Origin: JBOGZI01 sp050697275
GTDB lineage: Bacteria; Actinomycetota; Thermoleophilia; Solirubrobacterales; 70-9
Length of the DNA: 31,164 bases
Direction: 5' to 3'
NCBI GenBank assembly: GCA_050697275.1
Contig: JBOGZI010000076.1
Location: forward strand, 1 to 31,164
Made by a program: the position numbers and the translations under genes. Positions 15,464-22,522 of this stretch are shown piece after piece (within the stretch, counting starts at the first letter, position 1; each line of letters starts with the position of its first letter). The notes beneath the pieces are model-generated. The model saw only the letters and a program-made list of their open reading frames with translations, made no database searches and was not told where the DNA came from.

Positions 15464-15469
15464 AGTCTT
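15464..15469 (-). promoter_or_regulatory. -10 box (AAGACT) of ccdA
   Basis: On the minus strand AAGACT, then 6 nt, then GTG at 15457. It is a weaker match to the TAnnnT pattern, but the spacing is ideal for a leaderless start. Confidence 0.3.
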
Positions 15470-15488
15470 GCGGACCGGCCTCCTGGGA

Positions 15489-15561
15489 CCGTGGTTTTCA
15501 CGGATAGACACTGCGGAGAGCAACGGATGCGGCGCCCCGGGGCCGCCAATATCGTGGCCCC
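15489..15561. other. Two hairpins upstream of the candidate small RNA
   Basis: CCGTG and CACGG (15489-15503) close a GTTTT loop. GGGGCC and GGCCCC (15539-15561) form a 6-bp stem with an 11-nt loop that contains a -10-like TATCGT (15550-15555). Together with the hairpins at 15563-15638 they fill a 229-bp gap between divergent ccdA and the lipoprotein gene. No open frame is plausible here. Confidence 0.45.
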
Positions 15562-15657
15562 CGAGCCATGGTCGCGTGCCTATAGCGCGACCTCTGGCTC
15601 CTCGCGCGGCGGCCTTCATCCCCCTGGGGCCGCTGCGCTAGTTCTGGGGTCTTTTTC
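15562..15657 (+). ncRNA. Candidate structured small RNA, unassigned
   Basis: Two strong adjacent hairpins. The first (15563-15600) pairs GAGCC with GGCTC and, after a small internal loop, GGTCGCG with CGCGACC around a 9-nt loop. The second (15604-15638) has an 11-bp stem, GCGCGGCGGCC with GGCCGCTGCGC, including one G-U pair. A TTTTT run (15652-15656) follows about 13 nt later. Upstream, TATCGT at 15550-15555 would start transcription near 15562, giving an RNA of about 95 nt. The 13-nt loop of the second hairpin carries CCCCC, which could pair with GGGG at 15646-15649 as a pseudoknot. It does not resemble tRNA, SRP RNA, tmRNA or RNase P RNA. Strand and ends are inferred. Confidence 0.4.
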
Positions 15658-15673
15658 TCGGCGCCCGGGCCTT

Positions 15674-15679
15674 TACCGT
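15674..15679 (+). promoter_or_regulatory. -10 box (TACCGT) of the lipoprotein gene
   Basis: TACCGT, then 7 nt, then GTG at 15687; leaderless geometry. Confidence 0.45.
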
Positions 15680-15686
15680 TCCGCGC

Positions 15687-16085
15687 GTGAAGCCTGCCGC
15701 CGCCCTCGTCGCCCTCGCACTGGCGCTGCCGCTTGCATCCTGTGGGGACGGGGAGGAGACGGTGAGCGAGGACTCGCTGCGGGACTGCCTGCTGGAAGGC
15801 GGGCTCAGCTTCAGCGGCCCCGCCCAGCTCGCCGGCCCCAGCCTCGGGAACGTCTCGCCCGACTTCGTCGCCGCCCTGCCGGAGGGGAGCGGCGTCAGCC
15901 TGGTGGTCGAGGGAACCGCGGAGAAGGCACGGCGACAGGCGGCCGACGTCCGCGGCGCGCTACAGGGCTTCGGGGTCGCCGGCGCCGGCGATCGCGTGAT
16001 CACGGGCAGAAACGCGATCGCGGTCTTCGAGCGCCCGCCCACCGCCCAGGACCGTGAGACGGTCGGCGCCTGCCTGAGGGGCTGA
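15687..16085 (+). CDS. Small lipoprotein of unknown function
   Basis: A 132-aa protein with a lipoprotein signal: MKPAAALVALALALPLASC, where LASC at 16-19 is a good lipobox and Cys19 would be lipidated. The mature part is small, acidic and predicted alpha/beta. One cysteine near the start (RDCLLEGG) and one near the end (VGACLRG) could form a disulfide outside the membrane. I do not recognise the domain. Start GTG 15687 is set by the signal peptide and the TACCGT box 7 nt upstream. It is convergent with the DUF72 gene ending at 16096; the 10-bp gap holds no terminator. Confidence 0.75.
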   Translation: MKPAAALVALALALPLASCGDGEETVSEDSLRDCLLEGGLSFSGPAQLAGPSLGNVSPDFVAALPEGSGVSLVVEGTAEKARRQAADVRGALQGFGVAGAGDRVITGRNAIAVFERPPTAQDRETVGACLRG

Positions 16086-16095
16086 CTCTGCCGGG

Positions 16096-16986
16096 TCAGG
16101 GAGGAGGCCCGGGGTCCTGCCCGAGCTTCTCCCGCAGCCCGCGGGCGGCCTTCGGCGCCAGGTCCCGGGCGTTGTTGTTGAACATCACGTGGACCTGCTC
16201 GGCCTCGGTGGCCAGCTTCCTCGCTCGCCCCGCGAGCTCGTCGAGCTCCTCGGCCGAGTAGTCGTAGTCGAAGCGCTCGGCGACCGTGCGACCGTGCAGA
16301 TAGCCCTCGGTGTTGCGCCCGTGACAGCGCAGGTAGGCGATTTCGTCGCTGGTCACGGCGTCGACCGGCGGGAAGATCGGCACATGATCGCCGGGCGGCG
16401 AGTCGACGCAGGCGAACACGGCCTCGTGCGCCGAGAGGAACTCGAGCACACCCTCGAGCCGGCGCTCCGACGCCCAGCTCCTCCGCCGGAACTCGACCGC
16501 GACGGGGTGGGGGCGTAACCCCTCGAGCACCGGAGTCAGCTCGTCGAGCTCGTTCTTGCGGGGATCGAACCCCGGCGTCAGCTGGAGCAGGTAGCAGCTG
16601 AGCTTCCCCGAGCTGGCGAGCGGCTCCATCGCCTCGCCGGTGCGCCGCAGCATCTCGTCGATCAGCGCCCGGTCGGGCAGGATCCGCCCGCGCTCGTTGG
16701 TCTCGACCTCGTCGCGCAGGACCTTGGGCAGGTCCTTGGGCTGCGAGGCGTGGTGGGAGAGCAGCCGGTGGAGCTTGACGTCGAAGCTGAATCCCTCGGG
16801 AGTCGCCTGGTCCCAGCGCTCCACGGTCGAGGGCGCGGGGATCGCGTAGAAGGTGGAGTTGACCTCGACCGCGTCGAAGCGCTCCGCGTAGAAGGCCAGG
16901 CGCTCCCTCGCCGCCAGGCCCTTCGGGTACCAATGCTCGACGAACCCCGGGTCGGCCCAGCTCGAGGTCCCGACGACGATCGCCAC
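16096..16986 (-). CDS. DUF72 (YecE-like) protein, copy 1
   Basis: A 296-aa TIM-barrel-like protein of the DUF72/YecE family. Diagnostic segments are VVGTSSWADPGFVEHWYP (4-21), FDAVEVNSTFYAIPAPSTVERW (37 onward), KLHRLLSHH, VAVEFRRRSWASE, and near the C terminus VMFNNNARDLAPKAAR. The family is widespread but its reaction is not established. A second, divergent DUF72 gene is at 21779 in this window. Start GTG 16986 begins MAIVVGTSSW. A 16-codon open frame with its own -10 box lies immediately upstream (16998-17048) and may form the transcript's 5' end. Confidence 0.88.
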   Translation of the reverse strand: MAIVVGTSSWADPGFVEHWYPKGLAARERLAFYAERFDAVEVNSTFYAIPAPSTVERWDQATPEGFSFDVKLHRLLSHHASQPKDLPKVLRDEVETNERGRILPDRALIDEMLRRTGEAMEPLASSGKLSCYLLQLTPGFDPRKNELDELTPVLEGLRPHPVAVEFRRRSWASERRLEGVLEFLSAHEAVFACVDSPPGDHVPIFPPVDAVTSDEIAYLRCHGRNTEGYLHGRTVAERFDYDYSAEELDELAGRARKLATEAEQVHVMFNNNARDLAPKAARGLREKLGQDPGPPP

Positions 16987-16997
16987 CCGCCGAGCGC

Positions 16998-17048
16998 TCA
17001 GTCCTGCTGCGCCGGGTCGTCGTCTTCGACCACGATCTTCCTGTGCAT
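16998..17048 (-). CDS. Possible 16-codon leaderless leader peptide
   Basis: ATG 17048 to TGA 16998 encodes MHRKIVVEDDDPAQQD. TAGCCT (17057-17062) lies 8 nt upstream of the ATG, the same box and spacing as in front of real genes here. The stop is 11 nt before the DUF72 start. It could be a short translated leader, or simply the 5' UTR of DUF72 with a chance ATG. The coding claim rests only on position and the promoter-like hexamer. Confidence 0.25.
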   Translation of the reverse strand: MHRKIVVEDDDPAQQD

Positions 17049-17056
17049 CGCCCTGC

Positions 17057-17062
17057 AGGCTA
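17057..17062 (-). promoter_or_regulatory. -10 box (TAGCCT) upstream of the mini-ORF and DUF72
   Basis: On the minus strand TAGCCT, then 8 nt, then ATG at 17048. It would start the DUF72 transcript about 60 nt before the DUF72 GTG. Confidence 0.35.
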
Positions 17063-17125
17063 TGTGGTGACGCTGGTGGCGGAGGATCCCCCGACGGTGG
17101 GCTGAGCCGGACGCGCGAGGCGGGC

Positions 17126-17131
17126 TACTGT
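17126..17131 (+). promoter_or_regulatory. -10 box (TACTGT) of treT
   Basis: TACTGT, then 10 nt, then ATG at 17142, with no Shine-Dalgarno between. Confidence 0.4.
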
Positions 17132-17141
17132 CTGGGCCGAG

Positions 17142-18605
17142 ATGTCGGTGCTCGACGAAGTCCCCGTCGCTCCGGTCTCGCCCGAGCGGTTCCGCTCGAT
17201 CCTCGGGGACGAGTTCGAGGAACTCCAGCGGGCGATCGACACCGCCCAGAGCCTGTTCGAGGGGCGGGTGATCTGGCACGTCAACTCCACCGCCCGGGGC
17301 GGGGGGGTGGCCGAGATGCTGCACTCGCTGATCGCCTACGCGCGGGGCGCCGGGGTGGACGTGCGCTGGCTGACGATCGGCGGGAACCAGGAGTTCTTCC
17401 GGGTCACCAAGCGGATCCACAACCTGCTGCACGGCTCGCACGGGGACGGCGGGTCGCTCGGGCCGGCCGAGCGCGAGGTCTACGAGGCGGCCCTGCAGGA
17501 GAGCGCCCTCGCCCTCGCGGAGCTGATCAGGCCCGGCGACATCGTCTACCTGCACGATCCCCAGACCGCCGGCCTGATCCTGCCGATCCGCAACCGGGAC
17601 ATGAGAGGGGTGTGGCGCTGCCATGTCGGCATCGATCGGCCCAACGACCTCGCCAGGCGGGCCTGGGCCTTCCTGCTGCCCTACGTCACCGAGGCCGACG
17701 CCTATGTGTTCTCACGCCGCGAGTTCGTCTGGGAGGGGCTCGACGCCGACAGGCTGTGGATCGTGCCGCCCTCGATCGACGCCTTCTCGCCGAAGAACCA
17801 GGACCTCCCGCCGGAGGCCGTCCGCGCGATCCTAGAGACGATCGGGCTGGCGGTGAACGGCGGCGCCAGCCCGGTCTTCGAGCGGCAGGACGGCAGCGTG
17901 GAGCGGGTCAACCGGAAGGCGGAGGTCGATCAGCAGGGCCCGATTCCCTGGGAGGCACCGCTGATCGCCCAGGTCTCGCGCTGGGACCGCCTCAAGGACC
18001 CGGTCGGCCTGCTCCGCTGCTTCGCCGAGTACCCGACGCACCCGGACGCGCGTCTGCTGCTCGCCGGTCCCTCGGTGGCGGACGTCGCCGACGATCCGGA
18101 GGGGGCCGAGGTGCTCACCGAGGTGAGGGGCGTGCGCGAGCGTCTCGATCCGGAGCTGAGGGACCGCACCCATCTCGCGACCCTGCCGATGGACGACGTC
18201 GAGGAGAACGCCGCGATGGTCAACGCGATCCAGCGGCGCGCCGACGTGATCGTTCAGAAGAGCCTGGCGGAGGGTTTCGGCCTGACCGTGGCCGAGGCGA
18301 TGTGGAAGGCGCGCCCCGTGGTGGCGGGCAGGGTGGGCGGAATCCAGGACCAGGTGGTGGACGGCGAGTCGGGAGTGCTGGTCGACGGTCCCGCCGATCT
18401 GCCGGCCGTGGCCGCGGCGATCGAGTCCCTGCTCAGCGATCCGGAGCGGGCGAAGCGAATCGGGAAGGCCGCCCGCGAGCGGATCCGCAAGCAGTACCTC
18501 GGCAGCCGCCACCTGGTCCAGTACGCGACCCTGATCGCCGAGCTGATCGGCGACGGACGGACGTCACCCACCCCGGTCGGGCGTACGGCAGCTGACGCCC
18601 GCTAG
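17142..18605 (+). CDS. treT: TreT-type trehalose synthase (GT4 glycosyltransferase)
   Basis: A 487-aa GT-B glycosyltransferase that best fits trehalose glycosyltransferring synthase, which joins NDP-glucose and glucose to trehalose. The N-terminal domain has VIWHVNSTARGGGVAEML (43-60), where TreT has its donor loop, and DIVYLHDPQTAGL. The C-terminal domain has APLIAQVSRWDRLKDPVG, the sugar-nucleotide-binding VQKSLAEGFGLTVAEAMWK and PVVAGRVGGIQDQV. Length is slightly above archaeal TreT, with an insertion (ASPVFERQDGSVERVNRKAE) around 245-265. Trehalose would serve as stress protectant or reserve. The stop overlaps the convergent ATPase gene in CTAG 18602-18605. Confidence 0.85.
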   Translation: MSVLDEVPVAPVSPERFRSILGDEFEELQRAIDTAQSLFEGRVIWHVNSTARGGGVAEMLHSLIAYARGAGVDVRWLTIGGNQEFFRVTKRIHNLLHGSHGDGGSLGPAEREVYEAALQESALALAELIRPGDIVYLHDPQTAGLILPIRNRDMRGVWRCHVGIDRPNDLARRAWAFLLPYVTEADAYVFSRREFVWEGLDADRLWIVPPSIDAFSPKNQDLPPEAVRAILETIGLAVNGGASPVFERQDGSVERVNRKAEVDQQGPIPWEAPLIAQVSRWDRLKDPVGLLRCFAEYPTHPDARLLLAGPSVADVADDPEGAEVLTEVRGVRERLDPELRDRTHLATLPMDDVEENAAMVNAIQRRADVIVQKSLAEGFGLTVAEAMWKARPVVAGRVGGIQDQVVDGESGVLVDGPADLPAVAAAIESLLSDPERAKRIGKAARERIRKQYLGSRHLVQYATLIAELIGDGRTSPTPVGRTAADAR

Positions 18606-18976
18606 TCCGGGCGGTCCCTGAGCTCGAACCAGACGCGGGGACCGGCGGGATCGACGCCCCAGCGGTCGCTGAACGCGTCCACCAGGCGAAGCCCGAAGCC
18701 CCCCGAGCCCGGCTCCACCGTCCGGCCTACCTCGATCGCCCCCTCACCCTGATCGGTGACCTCGCCGCGCACGGTGCCGTCACGGCGCCGCATGCGGAGG
18801 TGGACCGGCGCGTCGGGCCCATGCTTGATCGCGTTGGTGACCAGCTCGGAGACGATCAACAGGGCGCCGCTGCGGCTGCGGTCGCTGAGCCCGTTCAGCA
18901 GGCGCGCTGACGCATGCCTGGCCTCCGCGACCGAATCGGGCCGCGGGGGGAGAGTCAGCTCCATGTCCTCACGCAT
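18602..18976 (-). CDS. RsbW-like ATP-binding protein (HATPase_c)
   Basis: About 124 aa from ATG 18976 (MREDMELTLPPRPDSVAEAR). It is a stand-alone GHKL ATPase domain with N box LIVSELVTNAIKHGPDAP, G1 box VTDQGEGAIEVG and G2 box GSGGFGLRLVDAFSDRWGV, ending FELRDRPD. Proteins of this size act as anti-sigma serine kinases or small regulators in partner-switching, or as related actinobacterial regulators. No anti-anti-sigma (STAS) or sigma gene is adjacent, but a SpoIIE-type phosphatase is 1.2 kb away. The start is uncertain: ATG 18964, GTG 18985, ATG 19009 and GTG 19054 are also in frame, and no promoter box decides between them. Confidence 0.82.
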   Translation of the reverse strand: MREDMELTLPPRPDSVAEARHASARLLNGLSDRSRSGALLIVSELVTNAIKHGPDAPVHLRMRRRDGTVRGEVTDQGEGAIEVGRTVEPGSGGFGLRLVDAFSDRWGVDPAGPRVWFELRDRPD

Positions 18977-19122
18977 TGCGAGCACGTTCGTATCTCTCAT
19001 ACCCCGCATCCACGATTTGACCCCACGCCCACGCTCATGCGTGGAATCGGTCACAGACCACCCCTGCGGATCCGCGCCGGAGGGAACGCACGAGAAGATC
19101 GGTTATGACAACTTGGGCGCGG

Positions 19123-19479
19123 TCAGCCGATCCGGTCCCCGACCGCCACCTCGGTGTCCGGACGCAGCAGGATCACGCCCTTCTCCTCGTCCAGGGCCCC
19201 CAGCACCAGCACCTCCGAGGAGAACGGCCCGATCCGCCGCGCCGGGAAGTTGACCACCCCCACCACCAGGCGCCCCTCGAGCTCCTCCGGCGTGTAGTTG
19301 GTGATCTGCGCCGAGGAGCGCTTCACCCCGATCTCGTCCCCGAAGTCGATCTCCAGCTTCCAGGCCGGCTTTCTGGCCTCCGGGAAGGCCTCGACCGCGG
19401 TGATCCGCCCGACCCGCATGTCGACCGCCTCGAAGTGGTCGAAGTCGATCTGGCCCGGATCCTCGGCGTTGGCGCTCAC
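19123..19479 (-). CDS. csaA: CsaA-like tRNA-binding domain protein
   Basis: A 118-aa OB-fold protein of the EMAP/Trbp111/CsaA type. Typical segments are FEAVDMRVGRITAVEAFPEA (16-35), then KPAWKLEIDFGDEIGVKRSSAQITN, LVVGVVNFPARRIGPF, and the ending EVLVLGA with GVILLRPDTEVAVGDRIG. Such proteins form dimers, bind tRNA and act as an export-related chaperone in Bacillus. The start GTG 19479 gives the usual CsaA length. A TGGATT about 6 nt upstream is a possible but weak -10 box. The gene is divergent from the SHOCT protein gene; no operon partner is seen. Confidence 0.88.
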   Translation of the reverse strand: MSANAEDPGQIDFDHFEAVDMRVGRITAVEAFPEARKPAWKLEIDFGDEIGVKRSSAQITNYTPEELEGRLVVGVVNFPARRIGPFSSEVLVLGALDEEKGVILLRPDTEVAVGDRIG

Positions 19480-19539
19480 AGCGGAAATCCAAGCATGCAC
19501 GGCCGGTGGGGACATAACCACGTAGACCGCCAGGGGCCC

Positions 19540-19545
19540 TAAGAT
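19540..19545 (+). promoter_or_regulatory. -10 box (TAAGAT) of the SHOCT gene
   Basis: TAAGAT would give a leader of about 37 nt that contains a Shine-Dalgarno (AAGGAAGG, 19574-19581) 7 nt before the TTG at 19589. This is one of the few non-leaderless promoters in the window. Confidence 0.4.
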
Positions 19546-19588
19546 GGTCTTGCGAGGGATCGCAACCGCTACCAAGGAAGGTACGAAG

Positions 19589-20122
19589 TTGGGCCTGCTG
19601 GACCGGATTGGGGATGCGCCCGTGATCACCGATGGCGTCGATGGCGACGCCGAGGTCCTGGAGAAGGAGCTCACCCGGCTCGGCGCCCATCAGACCGACA
19701 AGCTCAACCGGCCCTGGAAGCTGCGGCTGTCGGTCGACACCGCTGGCGAGAAGCCCTACGAGGTCGAGCACGTCTGCACGATCCCCTGGGACAAGCTGCC
19801 GCGCACGGGACAGACCGTGCCGGTCACGATCTCGAAGTCGCACCCCGAGCGCCTGCGGATCGAGTGGGATCGGATCCCGAGCCTCACCGAGGCCGCAAAG
19901 CAGGCCGAGGAGCTGGTCAAGGCCGGGGATCTCGACGGCGCCGCCGCCGCGATGGGCCTGAGACGCTCCGGCGGTGAGGGATCGCGCAGGTTCGCACCCG
20001 CCGAGCCGCAGGAGACCGCCGAGCGGATCGCCCTGGTCGCGAAGCTCCAGCGGCTCCGCGAGGACGGCGCGCTCAGCGATCAGGAGTTCGAGGCCGAGAA
20101 GCGCCGGCTTCTCTCCGAGTAG
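19589..20122 (+). CDS. SHOCT-domain protein of unknown function
   Basis: A 177-aa soluble protein. Residues about 25-105 form a mixed region (ELTRLGAHQTDKLNRPWKLR, then YEVEHVCTIPWDKLPRTGQT and VTISKSHPERLRIEWDRIPS) that looks like a small beta domain for a short-chain ligand or protein contact; I cannot name it. The last 30 residues (KLQRLREDGALSDQEFEAEKRRLL) are a SHOCT motif, a short C-terminal oligomerisation or contact element. Start TTG 19589 is chosen from the strong Shine-Dalgarno AAGGAAGG at 7 nt spacing. An upstream ATG at 19544 overlaps the probable -10 box and is unlikely. It is cytoplasmic by absence of signal or membrane segments. Confidence 0.75.
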   Translation: MGLLDRIGDAPVITDGVDGDAEVLEKELTRLGAHQTDKLNRPWKLRLSVDTAGEKPYEVEHVCTIPWDKLPRTGQTVPVTISKSHPERLRIEWDRIPSLTEAAKQAEELVKAGDLDGAAAAMGLRRSGGEGSRRFAPAEPQETAERIALVAKLQRLREDGALSDQEFEAEKRRLLSE

Positions 20123-20148
20123 CACTAGCGCCGGGCTCCCTACCCACT

Positions 20149-20154
20149 TACGAT
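20149..20154 (+). promoter_or_regulatory. -10 box (TACGAT) of the phosphatase gene
   Basis: TACGAT would start transcription near 20160. The first ATG of the phosphatase frame is 82 nt further on; an in-frame ATC sits 6 nt after the box. Confidence 0.35.
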
Positions 20155-20241
20155 TACGGCATCGCGAGGGACCGGGAACTCGTAAAGCCGCCCCCCACCC
20201 TGGCCGGGCTGCAGCAGATCTCCGGACCCGCGCTGATCGCC

Positions 20242-21792
20242 ATGCTCGCCGCCGGTGGGCTGGCGATCGGCGATGGCCTGGCCGGATCGCCCGTGCAGGT
20301 GATCGGCCTGCTCGCGATCCCGCCGGTGATCGCCGCGATGAGCGCGTCGGCGCCCGAGACCGGCGTGGTCGGTGCCTTCTGCCTGGTGCTGGCGGTGCTC
20401 TCGGGGACCTGGAACGAGAACCTCGGCTCGGCGCAGTTCATGGTCACCCTCGCGACGGTCGTCGCCGGCGCCCTCGTCGGGCTCTGGGTGGCGAGCCTGC
20501 GCGCCTACCTGAATCGCGAGCGGGCGGCCTTCGAGCTGCTCGCGGAGGCCGGGGCGCTGATGGAGGACGCGCTCGACCAGGAACAGCGGGCCGAGCACCT
20601 CGTCGGCCTCGCGGTGCCCGCCCTGGGCGACGTGGCGATGGTCGACATGCTGACCCCGGACGGGCGGATCGAGCGGCTCGCTGCCCGGGGAGGCGGATCC
20701 GGAATCGCCGAGGAGTTCGTCGCGCTTCGCGAGCGCACCGCGATCGACCCGCGCGGGTCCCATCCGGTCGCCGAGGTCATCCGCAGCGGGCGGGCACAGG
20801 AACTCGGGCGGCGCTCGGACGAGCGGATCGACGCGATCACCGCCGAGCCGGAGGAGGGCGACCTGCTGCGCCGCCACCCCGTGAACGCCTGCCTGGTCTT
20901 GCCCCTGGGCGCCCGTGGCTCGGTGCTCGGCGCGCTCACCCTCTGGATCATGCGGCCGGCGAACGCGTTCGACGAGACCGCGAAGCGCACCGCCAAGCGG
21001 CTCGCCGACCGTGCCGCACTCGCGCTCGACAACGCCCGCCTGCACGAGCAGCAGGCCCACATCGCCACGGTGCTGCAGCACAGCCTCCTGCCCCGGTCCA
21101 TGCCGGAGATCCGCGGCTTCGAGACCGCTTCGCGCTTCCTCGCCGCCGGCGAGGCCTACGAGGTCGGCGGCGACTTCTACGACGTCTTCCGCACCGGCTC
21201 GGCCACCTGGCACGCGGTGATCGGCGACGTCTGCGGCAAGGGCCCCGAGGCGGCCGCGCTCACCGCCCTCGCCCGCTACACGATCCGCACCGCCTCCTCC
21301 CCGGAGAGCGCACCCAGCGAGGTGCTTCGCACCCTGCACGACTCGATCAGCGCCGAGCGCTCTGACCTTCGCTTCTGCACCGCCGCGCTGGCCCGGATCC
21401 AGGCGCCCCCCAGGGGCCGGGGCAACGCGCGGCTGACGATCTCCCTGGGCGGCCATCCGCTCCCGCTCGTGCTGCGCAGGGACGGCCGGGTCGACCGGAT
21501 CGGGCAGCCCGGCAGCCTGCTCGGCGCCCTCCCCTCCCCCGCCCTCGCCGATGTCGACGCGAGGCTCTCCGCGGGCGACTCCCTGGTGCTCTACACCGAC
21601 GGCGTGACCGAGTCCCAGGACCGCAGCGCCGGAGACGGCCCCGGCTGGCTCGCCACCCAACTCGCCGAGACCGCCGGCGACGGCGCCGAGCAGATCGCCG
21701 AGCGTCTCGCCCGGGCCGCGATCAGGCGCCAGGGCGGCGAGCCCCGCGACGACATCGCGGTCCTCGTCCTGCATCGGCGTGGCGAGGGCTAG
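20242..21792 (+). CDS. Membrane GAF-SpoIIE (PP2C-type) serine phosphatase
   Basis: 516 aa from ATG 20242. Membrane helices (about 1-95: LLAIPPVIAAMSASAPETG, LVLAVLSGTW, VTLATVVAGALVGLWVASL) are followed by a GAF domain (about 110-270) and a SpoIIE/PP2C catalytic domain (about 285-516). Metal-binding residues are visible in YEVGGDFYDVF, VIGDVCGKGPEAAALTALA, VLYTDGVTES and EPRDDIAVLVL. Such RsbU/RsbP-like enzymes dephosphorylate an anti-anti-sigma factor in response to a signal sensed by the membrane or GAF part. The ATG lies inside what looks like the first membrane helix (GPALIAMLAAGGLAIGDGL). The frame stays open to about 20161, so the true start may be upstream at a non-standard codon. Confidence 0.85.
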   Translation: MLAAGGLAIGDGLAGSPVQVIGLLAIPPVIAAMSASAPETGVVGAFCLVLAVLSGTWNENLGSAQFMVTLATVVAGALVGLWVASLRAYLNRERAAFELLAEAGALMEDALDQEQRAEHLVGLAVPALGDVAMVDMLTPDGRIERLAARGGGSGIAEEFVALRERTAIDPRGSHPVAEVIRSGRAQELGRRSDERIDAITAEPEEGDLLRRHPVNACLVLPLGARGSVLGALTLWIMRPANAFDETAKRTAKRLADRAALALDNARLHEQQAHIATVLQHSLLPRSMPEIRGFETASRFLAAGEAYEVGGDFYDVFRTGSATWHAVIGDVCGKGPEAAALTALARYTIRTASSPESAPSEVLRTLHDSISAERSDLRFCTAALARIQAPPRGRGNARLTISLGGHPLPLVLRRDGRVDRIGQPGSLLGALPSPALADVDARLSAGDSLVLYTDGVTESQDRSAGDGPGWLATQLAETAGDGAEQIAERLARAAIRRQGGEPRDDIAVLVLHRRGEG

Positions 21793-22522
21793 CCGGCCCG
21801 TCCGGCTCGGCTGCTCGGGCTGGGTCTATCCGCACTGGCGCGGCCACCTCTACGAGGAGGGGCTGCCGCAGAGGCGCTGGCTCGCCCGCTATGCGGAGAG
21901 CTTCGACACGGTCGAGGTCAACAGCACCTTCTACCGCTTCGCATCGCCGACGGCGGTGGAGACCTGGGTCGAGCAGACTCCCGGCGACTTCGTGTTCGCG
22001 GTCAAGGCGAGCCGCTACCTGACCCACATCAAGCGGCTCACCGGGCTGCGGGAGGGGATCAAGCGCTTCTACGAGCCGCTCGGCGCGCTGGTCGATTCCG
22101 GCAAGCTGGGGCCGGTCCTCTGGCAGCTCCCGGAGAACTTCCACCGCGACGACGAGCGGCTCGCCGGGGCGCTCTCCTCGCTGCCCGAGGGCAGGCACGC
22201 CTTCGAGTTCCGCCATCCGAGCTGGTTCTGCGCCCAGGTCTACGGGCTGCTGCGCGAGCACGGCGCGGCGCTGGTGATCGGCGACCATCCCGAGCGTCCC
22301 TTCCAGTCCCACGAGATCACCGCGAGCTGGACCTTCGTCCGCTTCCACCACGGCACTCGCGGTCGCAAGGGCAACTACTCGGATGCCGAGCTGGACAGCT
22401 GGGCGCGGCGCCTCCGCCGCTGGCGCCGCGAGGCCGAGGTCTACGCCTACTTCAACAACGACTGGAGTGGCTACGCGCTCAGGAACGCGTTGCGGATGAA
22501 GAAGGCGTTGGGACTGCCCTAG
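21779..22522 (+). CDS. DUF72 (YecE-like) protein, copy 2
   Basis: A 247-aa DUF72 protein, about 50 aa shorter than the copy at 16096. Shared landmarks are VRLGCSGWVYPHWRGHLYEEGLP, FDTVEVNSTFYRFASPTAVETW, FAVKASRYLTHIKRL, KLGPVLWQLPENF, FEFRHPSWF and YAYFNNDWSGYALRNA. The family's function is not established. GTG 21779 overlaps the end of the phosphatase gene by 14 nt, so the two are cotranscribed and coupled. The stop shares CTAG 22519-22522 with the convergent PRC-barrel-like gene. Confidence 0.88.
   Translation: MARASRPVRLGCSGWVYPHWRGHLYEEGLPQRRWLARYAESFDTVEVNSTFYRFASPTAVETWVEQTPGDFVFAVKASRYLTHIKRLTGLREGIKRFYEPLGALVDSGKLGPVLWQLPENFHRDDERLAGALSSLPEGRHAFEFRHPSWFCAQVYGLLREHGAALVIGDHPERPFQSHEITASWTFVRFHHGTRGRKGNYSDAELDSWARRLRRWRREAEVYAYFNNDWSGYALRNALRMKKALGLP

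Noticed and set aside
15562..15657. tRNA, SRP RNA or other known RNA
   Set aside because: No cloverleaf or T-loop GGTTCRA, no SRP tetraloop region and no tmRNA or RNase P signature; left as an unassigned candidate.
13895..16057. 720-codon plus-strand open frame across the monooxygenase and ccdA genes
   Set aside because: Antisense to recognised proteins and also runs through the hairpin region; composition is that of a shadow frame.
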